Positions 27,037 to 35,551 are shown, counted from the stretch's first letter. The stretch: 64,000 bases of DNA from Bacteroidales bacterium (GCA_017550655.1 JAFZOK010000013.1:248001-312000), one strand, 5' to 3'. The notes: generated by a model not told the origin, from the letters alone. Program-made: numbers and translations.

Positions 27037-27438
27037 TTATTCGGCCTTGTCATCCCCTTCGGCTTTCTCCTCGCTGCTTTCCGGCTTTACAGGATCTCTT
27101 GCCAGAACATCGTCTATATGCTGGGCATAATCCAGTGTGGTATCTTCAAAGAATGCAAGTTCCGGCACTATCCTCAGCTGCTTTGCAACCACCCTTCCTA
27201 GGTCTCCGCGGATAGACTTCATCTTCTCCTGGAGGGTCTTCATCACCTGCGGCCTCTTCTCTGACGGGAAGCAGCTGATAAATACCTTGGCGTACGAGAG
27301 GTCCGGACTCATCCTCACCTCGCTTACCGTCACCAGCGCTCCCCCGAACATTGCCATTCCCTTGGAGCGTATTATCTCCGCCAGATGCCTCTGCACCTCG
27401 CGCTGCACTTTCTGCACTCTCTTACTAACCTCTTCCAT
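27037..27438 (-). CDS. rbfA: Ribosome-binding factor A
   Basis: 133 residues: KRVQKVQREVQRHLAEIIRS, LVTVSEVRMSPDLSYAKVFIS and RVVAKQLRIVPELAFFEDTTL match the RbfA KH-like fold that helps mature 16S rRNA on the 30S subunit. The C-terminal ~20 residues are a charged extension (PESSEEKAEGDDKAE). It lies between tyrS and the permease with 17-21 nt gaps, so it is probably in one operon. Confidence 0.93.
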   Translation of the reverse strand: MEEVSKRVQKVQREVQRHLAEIIRSKGMAMFGGALVTVSEVRMSPDLSYAKVFISCFPSEKRPQVMKTLQEKMKSIRGDLGRVVAKQLRIVPELAFFEDTTLDYAQHIDDVLARDPVKPESSEEKAEGDDKAE

Positions 27439-27459
27439 ACGAAATCTTGTATTTATAAC

Positions 27460-28749
27460 CTATTCAAATCTAAGGATATAGTAATTCTTCTTGCCCTTCT
27501 GCACCAGCACGTACTTGCCGTTTACAAGAAGATTCTCGGAAAGCGTTCCGTTAATATCGGTGAACTTCTCCTTGTCTATGCTCAGGCCATTAGCCTGGAT
27601 CATCTTCCTGGCCTCTCCCTTTGACGGGAACACCTGAGTATCCACAGCCAGAAGGTCAAGTATCGGAGCGGAAAGCCTGTCTTTCGGCAGGGCAAACTGC
27701 GGCACTCCGTCAAACACCTCCAGGAAAGTCTTCTCGTCCAGGTTCTGGAGAGCATCTCTGGTAGCCTTGCCAAATAGTATGTTGGATGCGTCAACAGCCT
27801 TGTTGTACTCTGCCTCTCCGTGCACCATTGTGGTGATTTCCTTTGCCAGAATCTTCTGCAGCACCCTTCTTCCAGGATCCTCACGGTGCTCGGCGATGGC
27901 GGCATCTATCACCTCCTTCGGCAGCATTGTAAATATCTTCACATACCTTTCAGCGTCCTCGTCGCTGACGTTCAGCCAGAACTGGTAGAAGGCATAAGGG
28001 CTTGTCAGTTCTGCGCTCAGCCATACATTTCCCTTCTCGGTCTTTCCGAACTTGGTTCCGTCCGCCTTCTTTATCAGCGGGCAGGTCATTGCAAAGGCCT
28101 CCTTTCCCAGGATCCTGCGGATGAGCTCGCTTCCGGTTGTGATGTTTCCCCATTGGTCGCTTCCTCCAAGCTGCAGCACGCATCCCTTGTGCTCGTACAG
28201 CCACAGGAAGTCATATCCCTGAAGCAGCTGGTAGCTGAACTCTGTAAATGACATTCCCTCCCTAGATTCCGTACTGAGCCTTTTCTTCACGGAATCCTTT
28301 GCCATCATATAGTTTACTGTGATGTGCTTTCCGATATCGCGGATGAAGTTGATAAACGTGTAGTCCTTCATCCAGTCATAGTTGTTGACCAGTTCCGCCT
28401 TGTTCGGGGCATCGCTGTCAAAATCCAGGAACCTTCCCAGCTGTGCCTTGATGCACTCCACGTTATGCCTGAGCGTCTCCTCGTCCAGAAGGTTTCTCTC
28501 CGCAGACTTCATTGAAGGGTCTCCGATCATTCCTGTTGCTCCTCCAACCAGCGCTATCGGCTTATGCCCGCACCTCTGGAAGTGCTTCAGTATCATCACG
28601 CTTACCAAGTGACCAATATGCAGCGAGTCTGCCGTTGGGTCTATTCCCACATAAGCAGCTTGCGGTCCTTCCATAAGTTTCTCTTCTGTCCCGGGCATAA
28701 TGTCCTGGATCATGCCTCTCCATTTGAGTTCTTCTACAAAATTCTTCAT
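27460..28749 (-). CDS. tyrS: Tyrosyl-tRNA synthetase
   Basis: 429 residues, class [15 protein letters not shown] carries the HIGH signature, [11 protein letters not shown] and GGSDQWGNI line the tyrosine and ATP site, and [10 protein letters not shown] is the KMSKS-type loop (KFGKT). The C-terminal S4-like domain ends [21 protein letters not shown]. It charges tRNA-Tyr. A -7 box (TACTTTTG) lies 40 nt upstream on the minus strand, making tyrS the first gene of the chain that runs through rbfA, the permease, the lipoprotein and the symporter. Confidence 0.97.
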   Translation of the reverse strand: MKNFVEELKWRGMIQDIMPGTEEKLMEGPQAAYVGIDPTADSLHIGHLVSVMILKHFQRCGHKPIALVGGATGMIGDPSMKSAERNLLDEETLRHNVECIKAQLGRFLDFDSDAPNKAELVNNYDWMKDYTFINFIRDIGKHITVNYMMAKDSVKKRLSTESREGMSFTEFSYQLLQGYDFLWLYEHKGCVLQLGGSDQWGNITTGSELIRRILGKEAFAMTCPLIKKADGTKFGKTEKGNVWLSAELTSPYAFYQFWLNVSDEDAERYVKIFTMLPKEVIDAAIAEHREDPGRRVLQKILAKEITTMVHGEAEYNKAVDASNILFGKATRDALQNLDEKTFLEVFDGVPQFALPKDRLSAPILDLLAVDTQVFPSKGEARKMIQANGLSIDKEKFTDINGTLSENLLVNGKYVLVQKGKKNYYILRFE

Positions 28750-28789
28750 CGATGAATATATTGTAACTGTCTAAAAATCTTTAATCGCA

Positions 28790-28797
28790 CAAAAGTA
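28790..28797 (-). promoter_or_regulatory. -7 box (TACTTTTG) for tyrS
   Basis: An exact TAnnTTTG on the minus strand, 40 nt upstream of the tyrS ATG. No clear -33 box. The gap between tyrS and the small gene upstream is only 77 nt. Confidence 0.5.
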
Positions 28798-28826
28798 GGA
28801 AAAATAACTCACGATTACTTATCTCA

Positions 28827-29057
28827 CTAAATCCAGTCATCATCGTCATCATCATACTCATTCTCAAAGTCACCGTCGTAATCTTCAGATTCTTTGCGGC
28901 GGATAGCCTCTTGCCAGAAAACAGTATCGTGCCATTCCTGGTCACGCTTTCGTTTGTTTTCCTTGACGTGATGGATAACAGAACCGGCAGCTTTTGTTAC
29001 CAGAAACCCCAGCAATAGTTGGGATAAAAAACCAGGTTTCTTTTTCTGTTCGGTCAT
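28827..29057 (-). CDS. Small hypothetical protein with acidic tail
   Basis: 76 residues from ATG 29057 (a GTG-GGA extension is less likely). A hydrophobic patch FLSQLLLGFLVTKAAGSVIHHV is followed by a basic stretch (KENKRKRDQEW) and an Asp-rich end (YDDDDDDWI). The hydrophobic part could be a short amphipathic or membrane-associated helix. It follows the 104-residue gene by 21 nt. I do not recognise a family. Confidence 0.6.
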   Translation of the reverse strand: MTEQKKKPGFLSQLLLGFLVTKAAGSVIHHVKENKRKRDQEWHDTVFWQEAIRRKESEDYDGDFENEYDDDDDDWI

Positions 29058-29078
29058 TCCCACAATATTAATGTAGGG

Positions 29079-29393
29079 TTACAGTTCTTCATTGAGTTCT
29101 ACTTCCTTGATTTCCCACTGGAATTCATCCCCTGGGTCACCATTTGGAGTTATACCCTTTATCCGTTTCCTGTCTGGGTCAAAGGTGAACATCTTGTTTA
29201 TGTCATCATAATCACCTAAACCTACATAGATTTCATTCAGGTAATGATAGTGGTCTTCATAGGCCTTCTGAGCCATTTCTTCTGCCTTGTCTGGGTCATC
29301 AAAGATACCTACAATCCTTGTGATTCCATCAAAGGTCACCTCACCCTCTGGGGTGAAGTGCTTTTTAGTTTCAAATACTAAATAGAGTTTCAT
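29079..29393 (-). CDS. Small hypothetical protein
   Basis: 104 residues with an alpha/beta pattern: MKLYLVFETKKHFTPEGEV, IVGIFDDPDKAEEMAQKAYE, HYLNEIYVGLGDYDD and a closing FQWEIKEVELNEEL. The FDDPDKAEEMAQ part resembles a helix found in many small single-domain proteins, but no family is recognised. It heads a two-gene pair with the 76-residue protein and sits just below the glsB terminator. Confidence 0.65.
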   Translation of the reverse strand: MKLYLVFETKKHFTPEGEVTFDGITRIVGIFDDPDKAEEMAQKAYEDHYHYLNEIYVGLGDYDDINKMFTFDPDRKRIKGITPNGDPGDEFQWEIKEVELNEEL

Positions 29394-29404
29394 AGTCTTA
29401 GAAA

Positions 29405-29438
29405 ATACGGCTCAATTCGTTTGAAGAATGAGCCGTAT
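29405..29438 (-). terminator. Rho-independent terminator after the GlsB-like gene
   Basis: A perfect 10-bp hairpin ATACGGCTCA (29405-29414) with TGAGCCGTAT (29429-29438). On the minus strand it is followed by TTTTC. It ends the GlsB-like transcript 45 nt after the stop. Confidence 0.75.
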
Positions 29439-29482
29439 AATGTGCTTTAAGGGGCTTTGTGAGCCGATTCTGGTCTTTAGGT

Positions 29483-29740
29483 TTACTTGAAGGCCTTCTT
29501 TACAATGTTCCAGATGGCAAGAAGGATAACGGCGCCAATGACAGCGCTTACAATCTGGCCATACCATTGTGCCCAGAATGGACTGGTAGCGCCAAGTTTG
29601 CCAAGCAGCCATCCGCCAACGAAACCGCCGGCAAGACCGATGAGAATGTTCCAGATAAGACCGCCCTTGTCTTTAACTACGAAGAAGCCGGCAAGCCAGC
29701 CAGCAACTGCTCCGATGAGCAAAGTGATAATGATGTTCAT
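29483..29740 (-). CDS. GlsB/YeaQ/YmgE-family small membrane protein
   Basis: 85 residues from the ATG at 29740-29738. Three hydrophobic segments with Gly repeats: LIGAVAGWLAGFFVV, NILIGLAGGFVGGWLLGKLG and IVSAVIGAVILLAIWNIV. This is the transglycosylase-associated protein family, small inner-membrane proteins often linked to stress. Its own -7 box (TATATTTG) lies ~25 nt upstream and a terminator follows, so it is probably monocistronic. Confidence 0.85.
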   Translation of the reverse strand: MNIIITLLIGAVAGWLAGFFVVKDKGGLIWNILIGLAGGFVGGWLLGKLGATSPFWAQWYGQIVSAVIGAVILLAIWNIVKKAFK

Positions 29741-29764
29741 TATATCAGTGTTTAAAGGTTTGTA

Positions 29765-29772
29765 CAAATATA
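29765..29772 (-). promoter_or_regulatory. -7 box (TATATTTG) for the GlsB-like gene
   Basis: An exact TAnnTTTG on the minus strand, 24 nt upstream of the ATG. The -33 region falls in the end of the upstream small gene and shows no TTTG. Confidence 0.5.
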
Positions 29773-29778
29773 ATGATT

Positions 29779-29991
29779 TTAAGATTCTTTTGAATCGGTA
29801 ATTTCATCTGGAGAGTAGTATTCGTAATTCTTGTCAAGAACCTCTTGTGGAATCCGCCTCAGGTCAAACAGATCATCACAAATAGGTTTTTTCTGCGACG
29901 AACTGTTAACGTCAGCAAGAACCTTTTCAACAGATTCCTTGATCCGTTCCTGATGTTTCTTTTCTATAAATGCCTTTATTCTCGGATCCAT
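29779..29991 (-). CDS. Small hypothetical protein in the XRE-ImmA/PIN cassette
   Basis: 70 residues: a charged N-terminal helix (IKAFIEKKHQERIKESVEKVL) and a polar, acidic C-terminal half (LDKNYEYYSPDEITDSKES). It has no signal or membrane segment. It is the last of four minus-strand genes with gaps of 2, 10 and 23 nt, so it is probably cotranscribed with the PIN and XRE genes. No family is recognised; a small accessory or antitoxin-like role is possible but not shown. Confidence 0.55.
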   Translation of the reverse strand: MDPRIKAFIEKKHQERIKESVEKVLADVNSSSQKKPICDDLFDLRRIPQEVLDKNYEYYSPDEITDSKES

Positions 29992-30014
29992 ACCTTATCG
30001 TTTTTCATTTTTAA

Positions 30015-30359
30015 TCAAATGTTTTCCCTTATCCACTCGCGCTCTTCCTTTGTCAAATCGGCTTCATTGATGGCCTCGAGGAGTTCTTTTGCCTTGTTCA
30101 GATCTCCTTTCTTTGCATAATCCTCAAAGAAAGTGCAGCTCTCGTAGTCCATCGGTTGAGTGTGGGAAACCAAGAGTTCAAAAGAAACACCTAGAACCTC
30201 GGCAGCCTTTCTCAAAACCATAATGTTCTTGGTTTTGAACAGAAGGTTGACATTCTGTTTATGAATGCACATCCTCCGGGCAAACTCAGCTTTTGTCATC
30301 CCGATGTTCTTGAGCAACTCCGCTCCCTTTTCTTCAAAAAACAATTTATCCGTTTCCAT
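30015..30359 (-). CDS. XRE-family small regulator
   Basis: 114 residues. A helix-turn-helix lies at ~18-62 (GMTKAEFARRMCIHKQNVNL, then LRKAAEVLGVSFELLV), followed by an acidic helical tail (FEDYAKKGDLNKAKELLEAI, TKEEREWIRENI). It is third in the cassette after the XRE-ImmA and PIN genes. It could be a second repressor or a substrate of the ImmA protease; neither is shown by the sequence. Confidence 0.75.
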   Translation of the reverse strand: METDKLFFEEKGAELLKNIGMTKAEFARRMCIHKQNVNLLFKTKNIMVLRKAAEVLGVSFELLVSHTQPMDYESCTFFEDYAKKGDLNKAKELLEAINEADLTKEEREWIRENI

Positions 30360-30369
30360 CTTTAACTGT

Positions 30370-30894
30370 TTATTGCTTCTCTTTAGATTTTGTTAACCAC
30401 ATGTTTATACGTTCATTAACATCTTCTATAGGAAGGCGTGTGTTAATTCTCTTTAACTCTATTAAGGTTTCAGCCGCCTGCCCTGGTGTCAAAATCGAGT
30501 GAGACACCAATTCGTCAAAAAGGAATAGTATTCCGTGAACGATGATATTCTCTGCAATCGCAACTTTTCGCAATTGCTTATCACCGGTCAGCAGCATATA
30601 TCCATTATTTCTGGCATAAATACAGACAGATATATCCGTAATGGAAATATTGCGAGGAGATTGGTTGCTTAGTTCCAGCATTTCTTTAACATCCTCTGAA
30701 CTTAATGTCCCTACAGACAATTTCTTTTGTTTTATAAAGACATTTAACGCCGCCTTTTGTGTAGAATCAGTTAACTCGCTTATAACAAAGTCTGTTGTAT
30801 GGATTTCCCATGGCAACATAAAAAAGTTGTCTAGCAAACCGAGCTTTACAAGATCAATGAAAATATTGGTATCGCTGACAACTATTTTTTTCAT
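30370..30894 (-). CDS. PIN-domain ribonuclease-like protein (probable toxin)
   Basis: 174 residues. The PIN acidic residues are in place: D8 (VVSDTNIFID), E40 (FVISELTD), D87 (ISITDISVCIYA) and D105 (LLTGDKQLRK). PIN toxins cut RNA with Mg2+ or Mn2+. The ATG is 2 nt after the stop of the XRE-ImmA gene, the antitoxin-then-toxin order seen in predicted XRE-COG2856 modules. The ~35-residue C-terminal part (PGQAAETLIELKRINTRLPI) resembles PIN proteins of the DUF3368 kind. Confidence 0.8.
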   Translation of the reverse strand: MKKIVVSDTNIFIDLVKLGLLDNFFMLPWEIHTTDFVISELTDSTQKAALNVFIKQKKLSVGTLSSEDVKEMLELSNQSPRNISITDISVCIYARNNGYMLLTGDKQLRKVAIAENIIVHGILFLFDELVSHSILTPGQAAETLIELKRINTRLPIEDVNERINMWLTKSKEKQ

Positions 30895-30896
30895 TT

Positions 30897-31958
30897 CTAT
30901 ACAAACAAAGCTCTGTCTAACACATCATTTACAGGAATATTCAGAAGGGCGGCGGCCTTTGATACGCTAATTAAACTTTTGGAGTAAGCGTTATAAACCA
31001 AAGAGAGAAATCTGCGTGGAGTTTCTGATTCTATCCTGCTCCTTTCAACATATTTCTTGAAATCGGCATTGGAGTTTTTGCGGATATGATAACTCCTATA
31101 TTTGTTGCTAGATATCATACTTTCGTCTTCAGCCTTCCTAACGAGAGCATCTATGGAAATCCCGTATTTATGCTGAATGTCCGCAAATTCCACCATATTC
31201 AAAGAACCCTTTGAAATGTCTCCGACAATTTTCTTGAATTCATTTGACGGAAGAAGAAACTCACTGGCAAATAAATGGCACAAGCCCTCTTTTTTCTTAT
31301 CATCAAGGCCTTCATCAAAATTCAAGACGAGGTGTCCCAGTTCGTGAAGGGCAGTAAACCGCTTTCTCTCGGTCGGGATTATATTGGAATTCAAAACAAT
31401 GACAAGAGAATCTCCAACAGTTCCGCTCAACCCGTCAAAGTCTTCTGTCTCATCTATTTCAACTACTTTTATTCCCTTGCTTTCAAGAAGTCCGATCACA
31501 TCTTTTATCCCGTCACTCCCCAAACCCCATTCTTCTCTAATTTTTTTCGCGATTTTTATAACATCTTCACGATTTCCAGCAATTTCTTCCCTACGAATGG
31601 AAGATAATTTTCTGTCTATCCCCACAATTTCCTCTATCTCAAAATAGCGCTCTATATAATCCACAACCCTCTTCTCGACAGACTTCTTGGTTTTCTTGCC
31701 CATCTTGGATTTCTTGCGGAACTCTATTCCGGAAAGGGCTGCGTTAAACGGCCTGAAGAAATAGTCTACCTTAACATTCAAGACCTCTGCCAGTTTCAAA
31801 AGCACCTTGCTGTCTGGAAGCATTTTACCAGACTCATATTTGTATATGGCCTGCCTGGAAACTATGTCAGACATCTTTCCGGCCAAATCGGCCATAGACA
31901 GACATTTCATTTCTCTAGCGCATTTAAGCCTCTTGCCAAATAGTTCTTTCTTTTCCAT
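30897..31958 (-). CDS. XRE-ImmA/IrrE fusion (predicted antitoxin/metalloprotease regulator)
   Basis: 353 residues from ATG 31958. An N-terminal XRE domain (~6-68, SMADLAGKMSDIVSRQAIYK, YESGKMLPDSKVLLKLAEVL), a basic linker (~80-98), then an ImmA/IrrE metallopeptidase domain with H205-E-L-G-H209 and the third ligand E233 in LFASEFLLP. The C-terminal part has a helical ASEFLLP-type tail. In ICEBs1, ImmA cleaves a repressor; fused XRE-COG2856 proteins often partner with toxins. The adjacent PIN gene fits. A perfect 11-bp dyad spans its promoter. The first ATG further upstream (32021) lies in the operator region and is rejected. Confidence 0.88.
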   Translation of the reverse strand: MEKKELFGKRLKCAREMKCLSMADLAGKMSDIVSRQAIYKYESGKMLPDSKVLLKLAEVLNVKVDYFFRPFNAALSGIEFRKKSKMGKKTKKSVEKRVVDYIERYFEIEEIVGIDRKLSSIRREEIAGNREDVIKIAKKIREEWGLGSDGIKDVIGLLESKGIKVVEIDETEDFDGLSGTVGDSLVIVLNSNIIPTERKRFTALHELGHLVLNFDEGLDDKKKEGLCHLFASEFLLPSNEFKKIVGDISKGSLNMVEFADIQHKYGISIDALVRKAEDESMISSNKYRSYHIRKNSNADFKKYVERSRIESETPRRFLSLVYNAYSKSLISVSKAAALLNIPVNDVLDRALFV

Positions 31959-31974
31959 GATGTTTGTTGTTTTG

Positions 31975-32014
31975 TGGTTTACAAAAATAGAAAATCTTTT
32001 TAATTTGTAAACCA
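31975..32014 (-). promoter_or_regulatory. Operator dyad and -7 box for the XRE-ImmA/PIN cassette
   Basis: TGGTTTACAAA (31975-31985) and TTTGTAAACCA (32004-32014) are perfect 11-bp inverted repeats, 18 nt apart. On the minus strand TATTTTTG (31989-31982), an exact -7 box, lies partly in the first arm, and the second arm covers the -33 position. Autorepression by the XRE domain is the simplest reading. Confidence 0.75.
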
Positions 32015-32090
32015 TACTCAAAACTTAACAATCATAAAACCGCCTCAACAATCACTTTGTCCGCTTGCAAATATACTGTTTTTTTGTTGT

Positions 32091-32161
32091 GGTAATAATT
32101 TTTATTACCGACTTTTGAAACTTATTTTGCCTAAATTTGTAGATAACATTATCGCGATAAT
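32091..32161 (+). promoter_or_regulatory. Promoter region of the S28 peptidase with two palindromes
   Basis: The -7 box TAAATTTG is at 32132-32139. Upstream is a perfect dyad GGTAATAA-TTT-TTATTACC (32091-32109). Downstream, in the leader, is a perfect 14-bp palindrome ATTATCGCGATAAT (32148-32161). Each could bind a dimeric regulator; no regulator gene for it is identified. Confidence 0.6.
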
Positions 32162-32174
32162 AAAACTTATTGAT

Positions 32175-33608
32175 ATGAATATTAAATCGTTGAGAAAAAT
32201 TGTGGCTGTGGCGTTTGCCTCAGCGATGCTGTTTTGCGGTAGCGCATTTGCCCAGAATGAGGATAGCCTGAGGTATCTGGCCGGGCCGAGATTCGCGTCA
32301 TCCAATGTGGATTCCCTGGTGCTGGAGGACTTTGACTGGTGTAACCGCTATGTGCTTCCAAACCAGACGTGGGCAAGGTTTTCGGACATTGAGAGAATTC
32401 CTGTAGCAGGGCTGTTGAAGGGACATCTGAAGGCAAAGTACAGGATGTTCATCACCCAACCGATAGACCACAAGCATCCGGAGAAGGGGCTGTTCAAGCA
32501 GAGGGTAATCGTGGGCTTTGCAAACTTCAAGGCCCCGACGGTTATCATCACGGAAGGATATACCGCAAAGTACGGAGCAAATCCGAGGTACGATGAGGAG
32601 GTAGCGTTCCTGCTGCAGTGCAACTTTGTGCTGGTGGAACACCGCTACTTCAACGAGAGCGTACCATTTATGCAGGATGATTCCACAATCACCTGGGAGA
32701 ACCTCAACTGGGACTATATGACTGCCGAACAGGAGGCTGCAGACCTGCACGAGGTAAGGAAGGCACTGGCGCACATCTTCTACGGGAAATGGATTGCGAC
32801 GGGTATCAGCAAGGGCGGCCAGAACTGCATGTGCTACACGATGTTCTACCCTAAGGATGTGGATGTGTCCGTGCCGTATGTTGGACCGGTTGCAAGGGCT
32901 CAGGAAGACGGAAGGCACGAGCCGTTCCTGAGGGATTCCACCGGAACCGCCGAGGACAGGGCAATCATCTACAACTTCCAGATGGAAATCCTCAAGAGAA
33001 GGGCCACGATGGAGTCTTTGCTCAGCGAATGGTCCGACAAGAACAAGGTTACCTACAACATCTCCATACCGGAAGTTCTGGACTTTTGCGTGCTCGAGTT
33101 CCCGTTCGCGTTCTGGCAGTGGGGAAGGAAGACTTCCACCATTCCGGCAACAACGGAAAGCGACGATGTGCTGTTCAAGTTCTTTGTGGACGCCGTTGGG
33201 CCTGATTACTTCCAGAGCTGGGACGACAATGCTCCGTTCTTTGTGCAAGCCGCCAAGGAGCTCGGATACTACGGATACGACACCAAGCCGTTCAAGGGGT
33301 TGCTTAAGATCAAATCATCCAAGGGCTACCTGAGGAAGATATTCCTGCCGGGCGGACGCAAGTTCAAGTTCGACAAGACTCTCTACAAGAACCTCACGAA
33401 CTTTGTGGCAACAACCAACAACAAGATGATGTTCATCTACGGAGAATGGGATCCGTGGTCTTCCGTAAGGCCTAACAGCCCTGGTCACGACAACATCAAA
33501 TTCTTCATCGCTCCGGGCGGAAGCCACAGGGCAAGAATCTCCAACCTCCCTCCGGAAATGCGGGACGAGGCCGTCAAGACTCTCAAGGAGTGGCTCGACC
33601 TGAAATAA
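32175..33608 (+). CDS. S28/PS-10-type secreted peptidase
   Basis: 477 residues from ATG 32175. A signal peptide ends SAFA-Q (residue 27). The alpha/beta-hydrolase nucleophile elbow is ATGISKGGQN (S212), the acid is in FIYGEWDPWSS and the histidine in APGGSHRARI. VEHRYFNESVPF and QEAADLHEVRKA fit S28 / PS-10 family tripeptidyl aminopeptidases. It probably trims peptides in the periplasm. A DUF2156 gene follows 23 nt later. An upstream in-frame extension is rejected because it overlaps the -7 box. Confidence 0.85.
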   Translation: MNIKSLRKIVAVAFASAMLFCGSAFAQNEDSLRYLAGPRFASSNVDSLVLEDFDWCNRYVLPNQTWARFSDIERIPVAGLLKGHLKAKYRMFITQPIDHKHPEKGLFKQRVIVGFANFKAPTVIITEGYTAKYGANPRYDEEVAFLLQCNFVLVEHRYFNESVPFMQDDSTITWENLNWDYMTAEQEAADLHEVRKALAHIFYGKWIATGISKGGQNCMCYTMFYPKDVDVSVPYVGPVARAQEDGRHEPFLRDSTGTAEDRAIIYNFQMEILKRRATMESLLSEWSDKNKVTYNISIPEVLDFCVLEFPFAFWQWGRKTSTIPATTESDDVLFKFFVDAVGPDYFQSWDDNAPFFVQAAKELGYYGYDTKPFKGLLKIKSSKGYLRKIFLPGGRKFKFDKTLYKNLTNFVATTNNKMMFIYGEWDPWSSVRPNSPGHDNIKFFIAPGGSHRARISNLPPEMRDEAVKTLKEWLDLK

Positions 33609-33631
33609 GCACCATCGTTGAAAAGTAAAAA

Positions 33632-34612
33632 GTGACAGGCAAAACTCCAGACATACTTTTCAAAGACATTGAACTCTCTGATTCGGCATGGATCAGGGAG
33701 CTTCTTTCTGTCCCCGATTTCAATTCGGAAGACTATTGCTTCACATTCCAGTATCTGTGGAAGAACACCTTCAAGAGCAAGGTTGCGAGAATCAGCGATA
33801 TCGTTTTGATTCAGTACAATATGGGCGCAGGGAGAAGTTACCTGATGCCTGTAGGCAAGGCCGAAGACTGGCAGATCGCAGACCTTCTGAATGCAATGCT
33901 GTCAACCGGTACCGCCAACAGCCAGAGCCCATTGCTCTCCGATGACGGCAAGCTTGTTGTCTACGGGGTTTTGCCGCAGCAACTGGACTTCTTCGAGAGT
34001 CATTTCAGCGGAAAGTACACCGCGGAACTTTTCCGTATGGGAGCGGACTACATCTACGAAGCGGAAAACCTCAAGACACTCCGCGGCAAGAAGTACCAAA
34101 GCAAGCGCAACTTTGCAAACGGATTCCGGCGGCTGTACAACTGGAGATTCGAGCCGATAACGGAAGAGAACATTCCGGAGTGCCTGGAGATGAACGACGA
34201 ATGGTGCCGCCGCGGAGGCTGCAGCGGGGATTTCTGGAAAAACAACGAGTTCTGCGCCACAAGAGTTGCCCTCAACAACCTCAAAGCCCTCGGCCTGGAC
34301 GGCGGCCTTCTGAGAGTTGAGGGTAAGGTTGTAGCCTTTAGCATCGCCGAGAAAACAAACTCCAACACACTGATCGTGCATATTGAAAAGGCTCTGACGG
34401 AATATCGCGGAGCATACCAGGCAATGGGCCAAGAGTTCCTGAACTATATGGATGGACTTCTGAGAGAGCGGGAAAACCTCCCGGACGGTACGCCGGCTTT
34501 CACGCTAGTAAACCGCGAAGACGACTCAGGAGACGAAAACCTCCGCAAAGCCAAACTCGAATACCACCCAATCGAGATAAAAGAAAAATACCTGGTAACA
34601 ATACAACTATGA
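33632..34612 (+). CDS. DUF2156 domain protein
   Basis: 326 residues starting at GTG 33632. Matches the DUF2156 pattern (C-terminal part of MprF-type lysyl-phosphatidylglycerol synthases, GNAT-like fold): FNSEDYCFTFQYLWKN, FRMGADYIYEAENLKTLRGK, YQSKRNFANGFRRLYNW, and a final GDENLRKAKLEYHPIEIKEK. There is no membrane domain, so it is a soluble aminoacyl- or acyl-transferase-like protein. Its stop overlaps the next ATG by 4 nt. The role is unproven. Confidence 0.8.
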   Translation: MTGKTPDILFKDIELSDSAWIRELLSVPDFNSEDYCFTFQYLWKNTFKSKVARISDIVLIQYNMGAGRSYLMPVGKAEDWQIADLLNAMLSTGTANSQSPLLSDDGKLVVYGVLPQQLDFFESHFSGKYTAELFRMGADYIYEAENLKTLRGKKYQSKRNFANGFRRLYNWRFEPITEENIPECLEMNDEWCRRGGCSGDFWKNNEFCATRVALNNLKALGLDGGLLRVEGKVVAFSIAEKTNSNTLIVHIEKALTEYRGAYQAMGQEFLNYMDGLLRERENLPDGTPAFTLVNREDDSGDENLRKAKLEYHPIEIKEKYLVTIQL

Positions 34613-35544
34613 AAAGACTGTTGCTCATGGCCCTGGCCGCAATGCTTCTGATGCCGCTATCGGCTCTCTGCCAAAAGAAAGCGAAGATTGACAAAAAGGC
34701 GGGATATATGGACGTGCCGTATTTCGCCGATCACAATCGCGATGAAAACGCGCTCTCCGGACACGAATTCATTCAGAAGGTGCAGGATATGGACTTTTGG
34801 GAAATGGAGGAAGAAACCGTTAAGGAAATCTTTTCCGGAAATATGCCGTCTGCTCTTAAGAAGTTCCGGAAAATAAAGTATAACGTTTACCACTTGGAAC
34901 GGGACAGTAAGGGAAAGGAAATCAACAAAAAGTACACGGTGGAAATGTGGGTGCTCCCCGATTATCTTGCAGTGGGAAGCGACGAGGATTTTGTGCGTAT
35001 GCCGATGGGGCCTCTGGCTGCCCAGAGGGTGGCTGACTCCCTGTACTGCTCGCTTCCGACAACGTTCCTTGTTGACAGGATTGACGAGGCTGCAGAAGGA
35101 CGTATAGAAATCTTTCCGTTCCGCCCTGTTGGAGACAGGAACATGAAACCTCTCTGTTTCGAGGATAGCAACAATGCTATCAATGCCCTGATGAGGGCAA
35201 AAGGGCTCCATTTCGGGCAGTTTGTGTCCGGCTTGAAGAAAGATGTGGTTTTAACCACAAGACTCGAAAACGAGGCCGGTTTTGACCGCCACGTGGCAAT
35301 CTACGGATGGCATCATCCAGACGGCCATCCTCAGCAGCCACTGTTCATCCGCCACGGCAACTTCTACTCGGACTATAGCCACGGAATCCGACTCATCTAC
35401 CGCACCATCAGGATAGACGGCAAGGAGTATGATCTCCGTTCAGTTCTGGAAGACCCGGGAATGTTTCAGCTGGTCAGTTCCGAGCCCGTTCCTTTCAAAC
35501 GCGCCTCCTACGACTGGCAGAAACCCTGGATCTTCAAACGCTAA
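34609..35544 (+). CDS. Secreted protein of unknown function
   Basis: 311 residues. The signal peptide ends SALC-Q (MLLMPLSALCQ, residue ~22). The mature protein has conserved-looking blocks: NKKYTVEMWVLPDYLAVGSD, RMPMGPLAAQRVADSL, LPTTFLVDRID, RHVAIYGWHHPDG, QPLFIRHGNFYSDYSHGIRL. The cluster of His, Asp, Tyr and Ser in the last two suggests an enzyme active site, perhaps hydrolase-like, but I cannot name a family. It starts inside the DUF2156 stop (ATGA), so the two are translationally coupled. Confidence 0.7.
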   Translation: MKRLLLMALAAMLLMPLSALCQKKAKIDKKAGYMDVPYFADHNRDENALSGHEFIQKVQDMDFWEMEEETVKEIFSGNMPSALKKFRKIKYNVYHLERDSKGKEINKKYTVEMWVLPDYLAVGSDEDFVRMPMGPLAAQRVADSLYCSLPTTFLVDRIDEAAEGRIEIFPFRPVGDRNMKPLCFEDSNNAINALMRAKGLHFGQFVSGLKKDVVLTTRLENEAGFDRHVAIYGWHHPDGHPQQPLFIRHGNFYSDYSHGIRLIYRTIRIDGKEYDLRSVLEDPGMFQLVSSEPVPFKRASYDWQKPWIFKR

Positions 35545-35551
35545 CGTCCTC

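Noticed and set aside
28827-31958. Integrative element carrying the small accessory genes
   Set aside because: The density of small and TA-like genes suggested it, but no integrase, transposase, tRNA attachment site or flanking direct repeat is visible.
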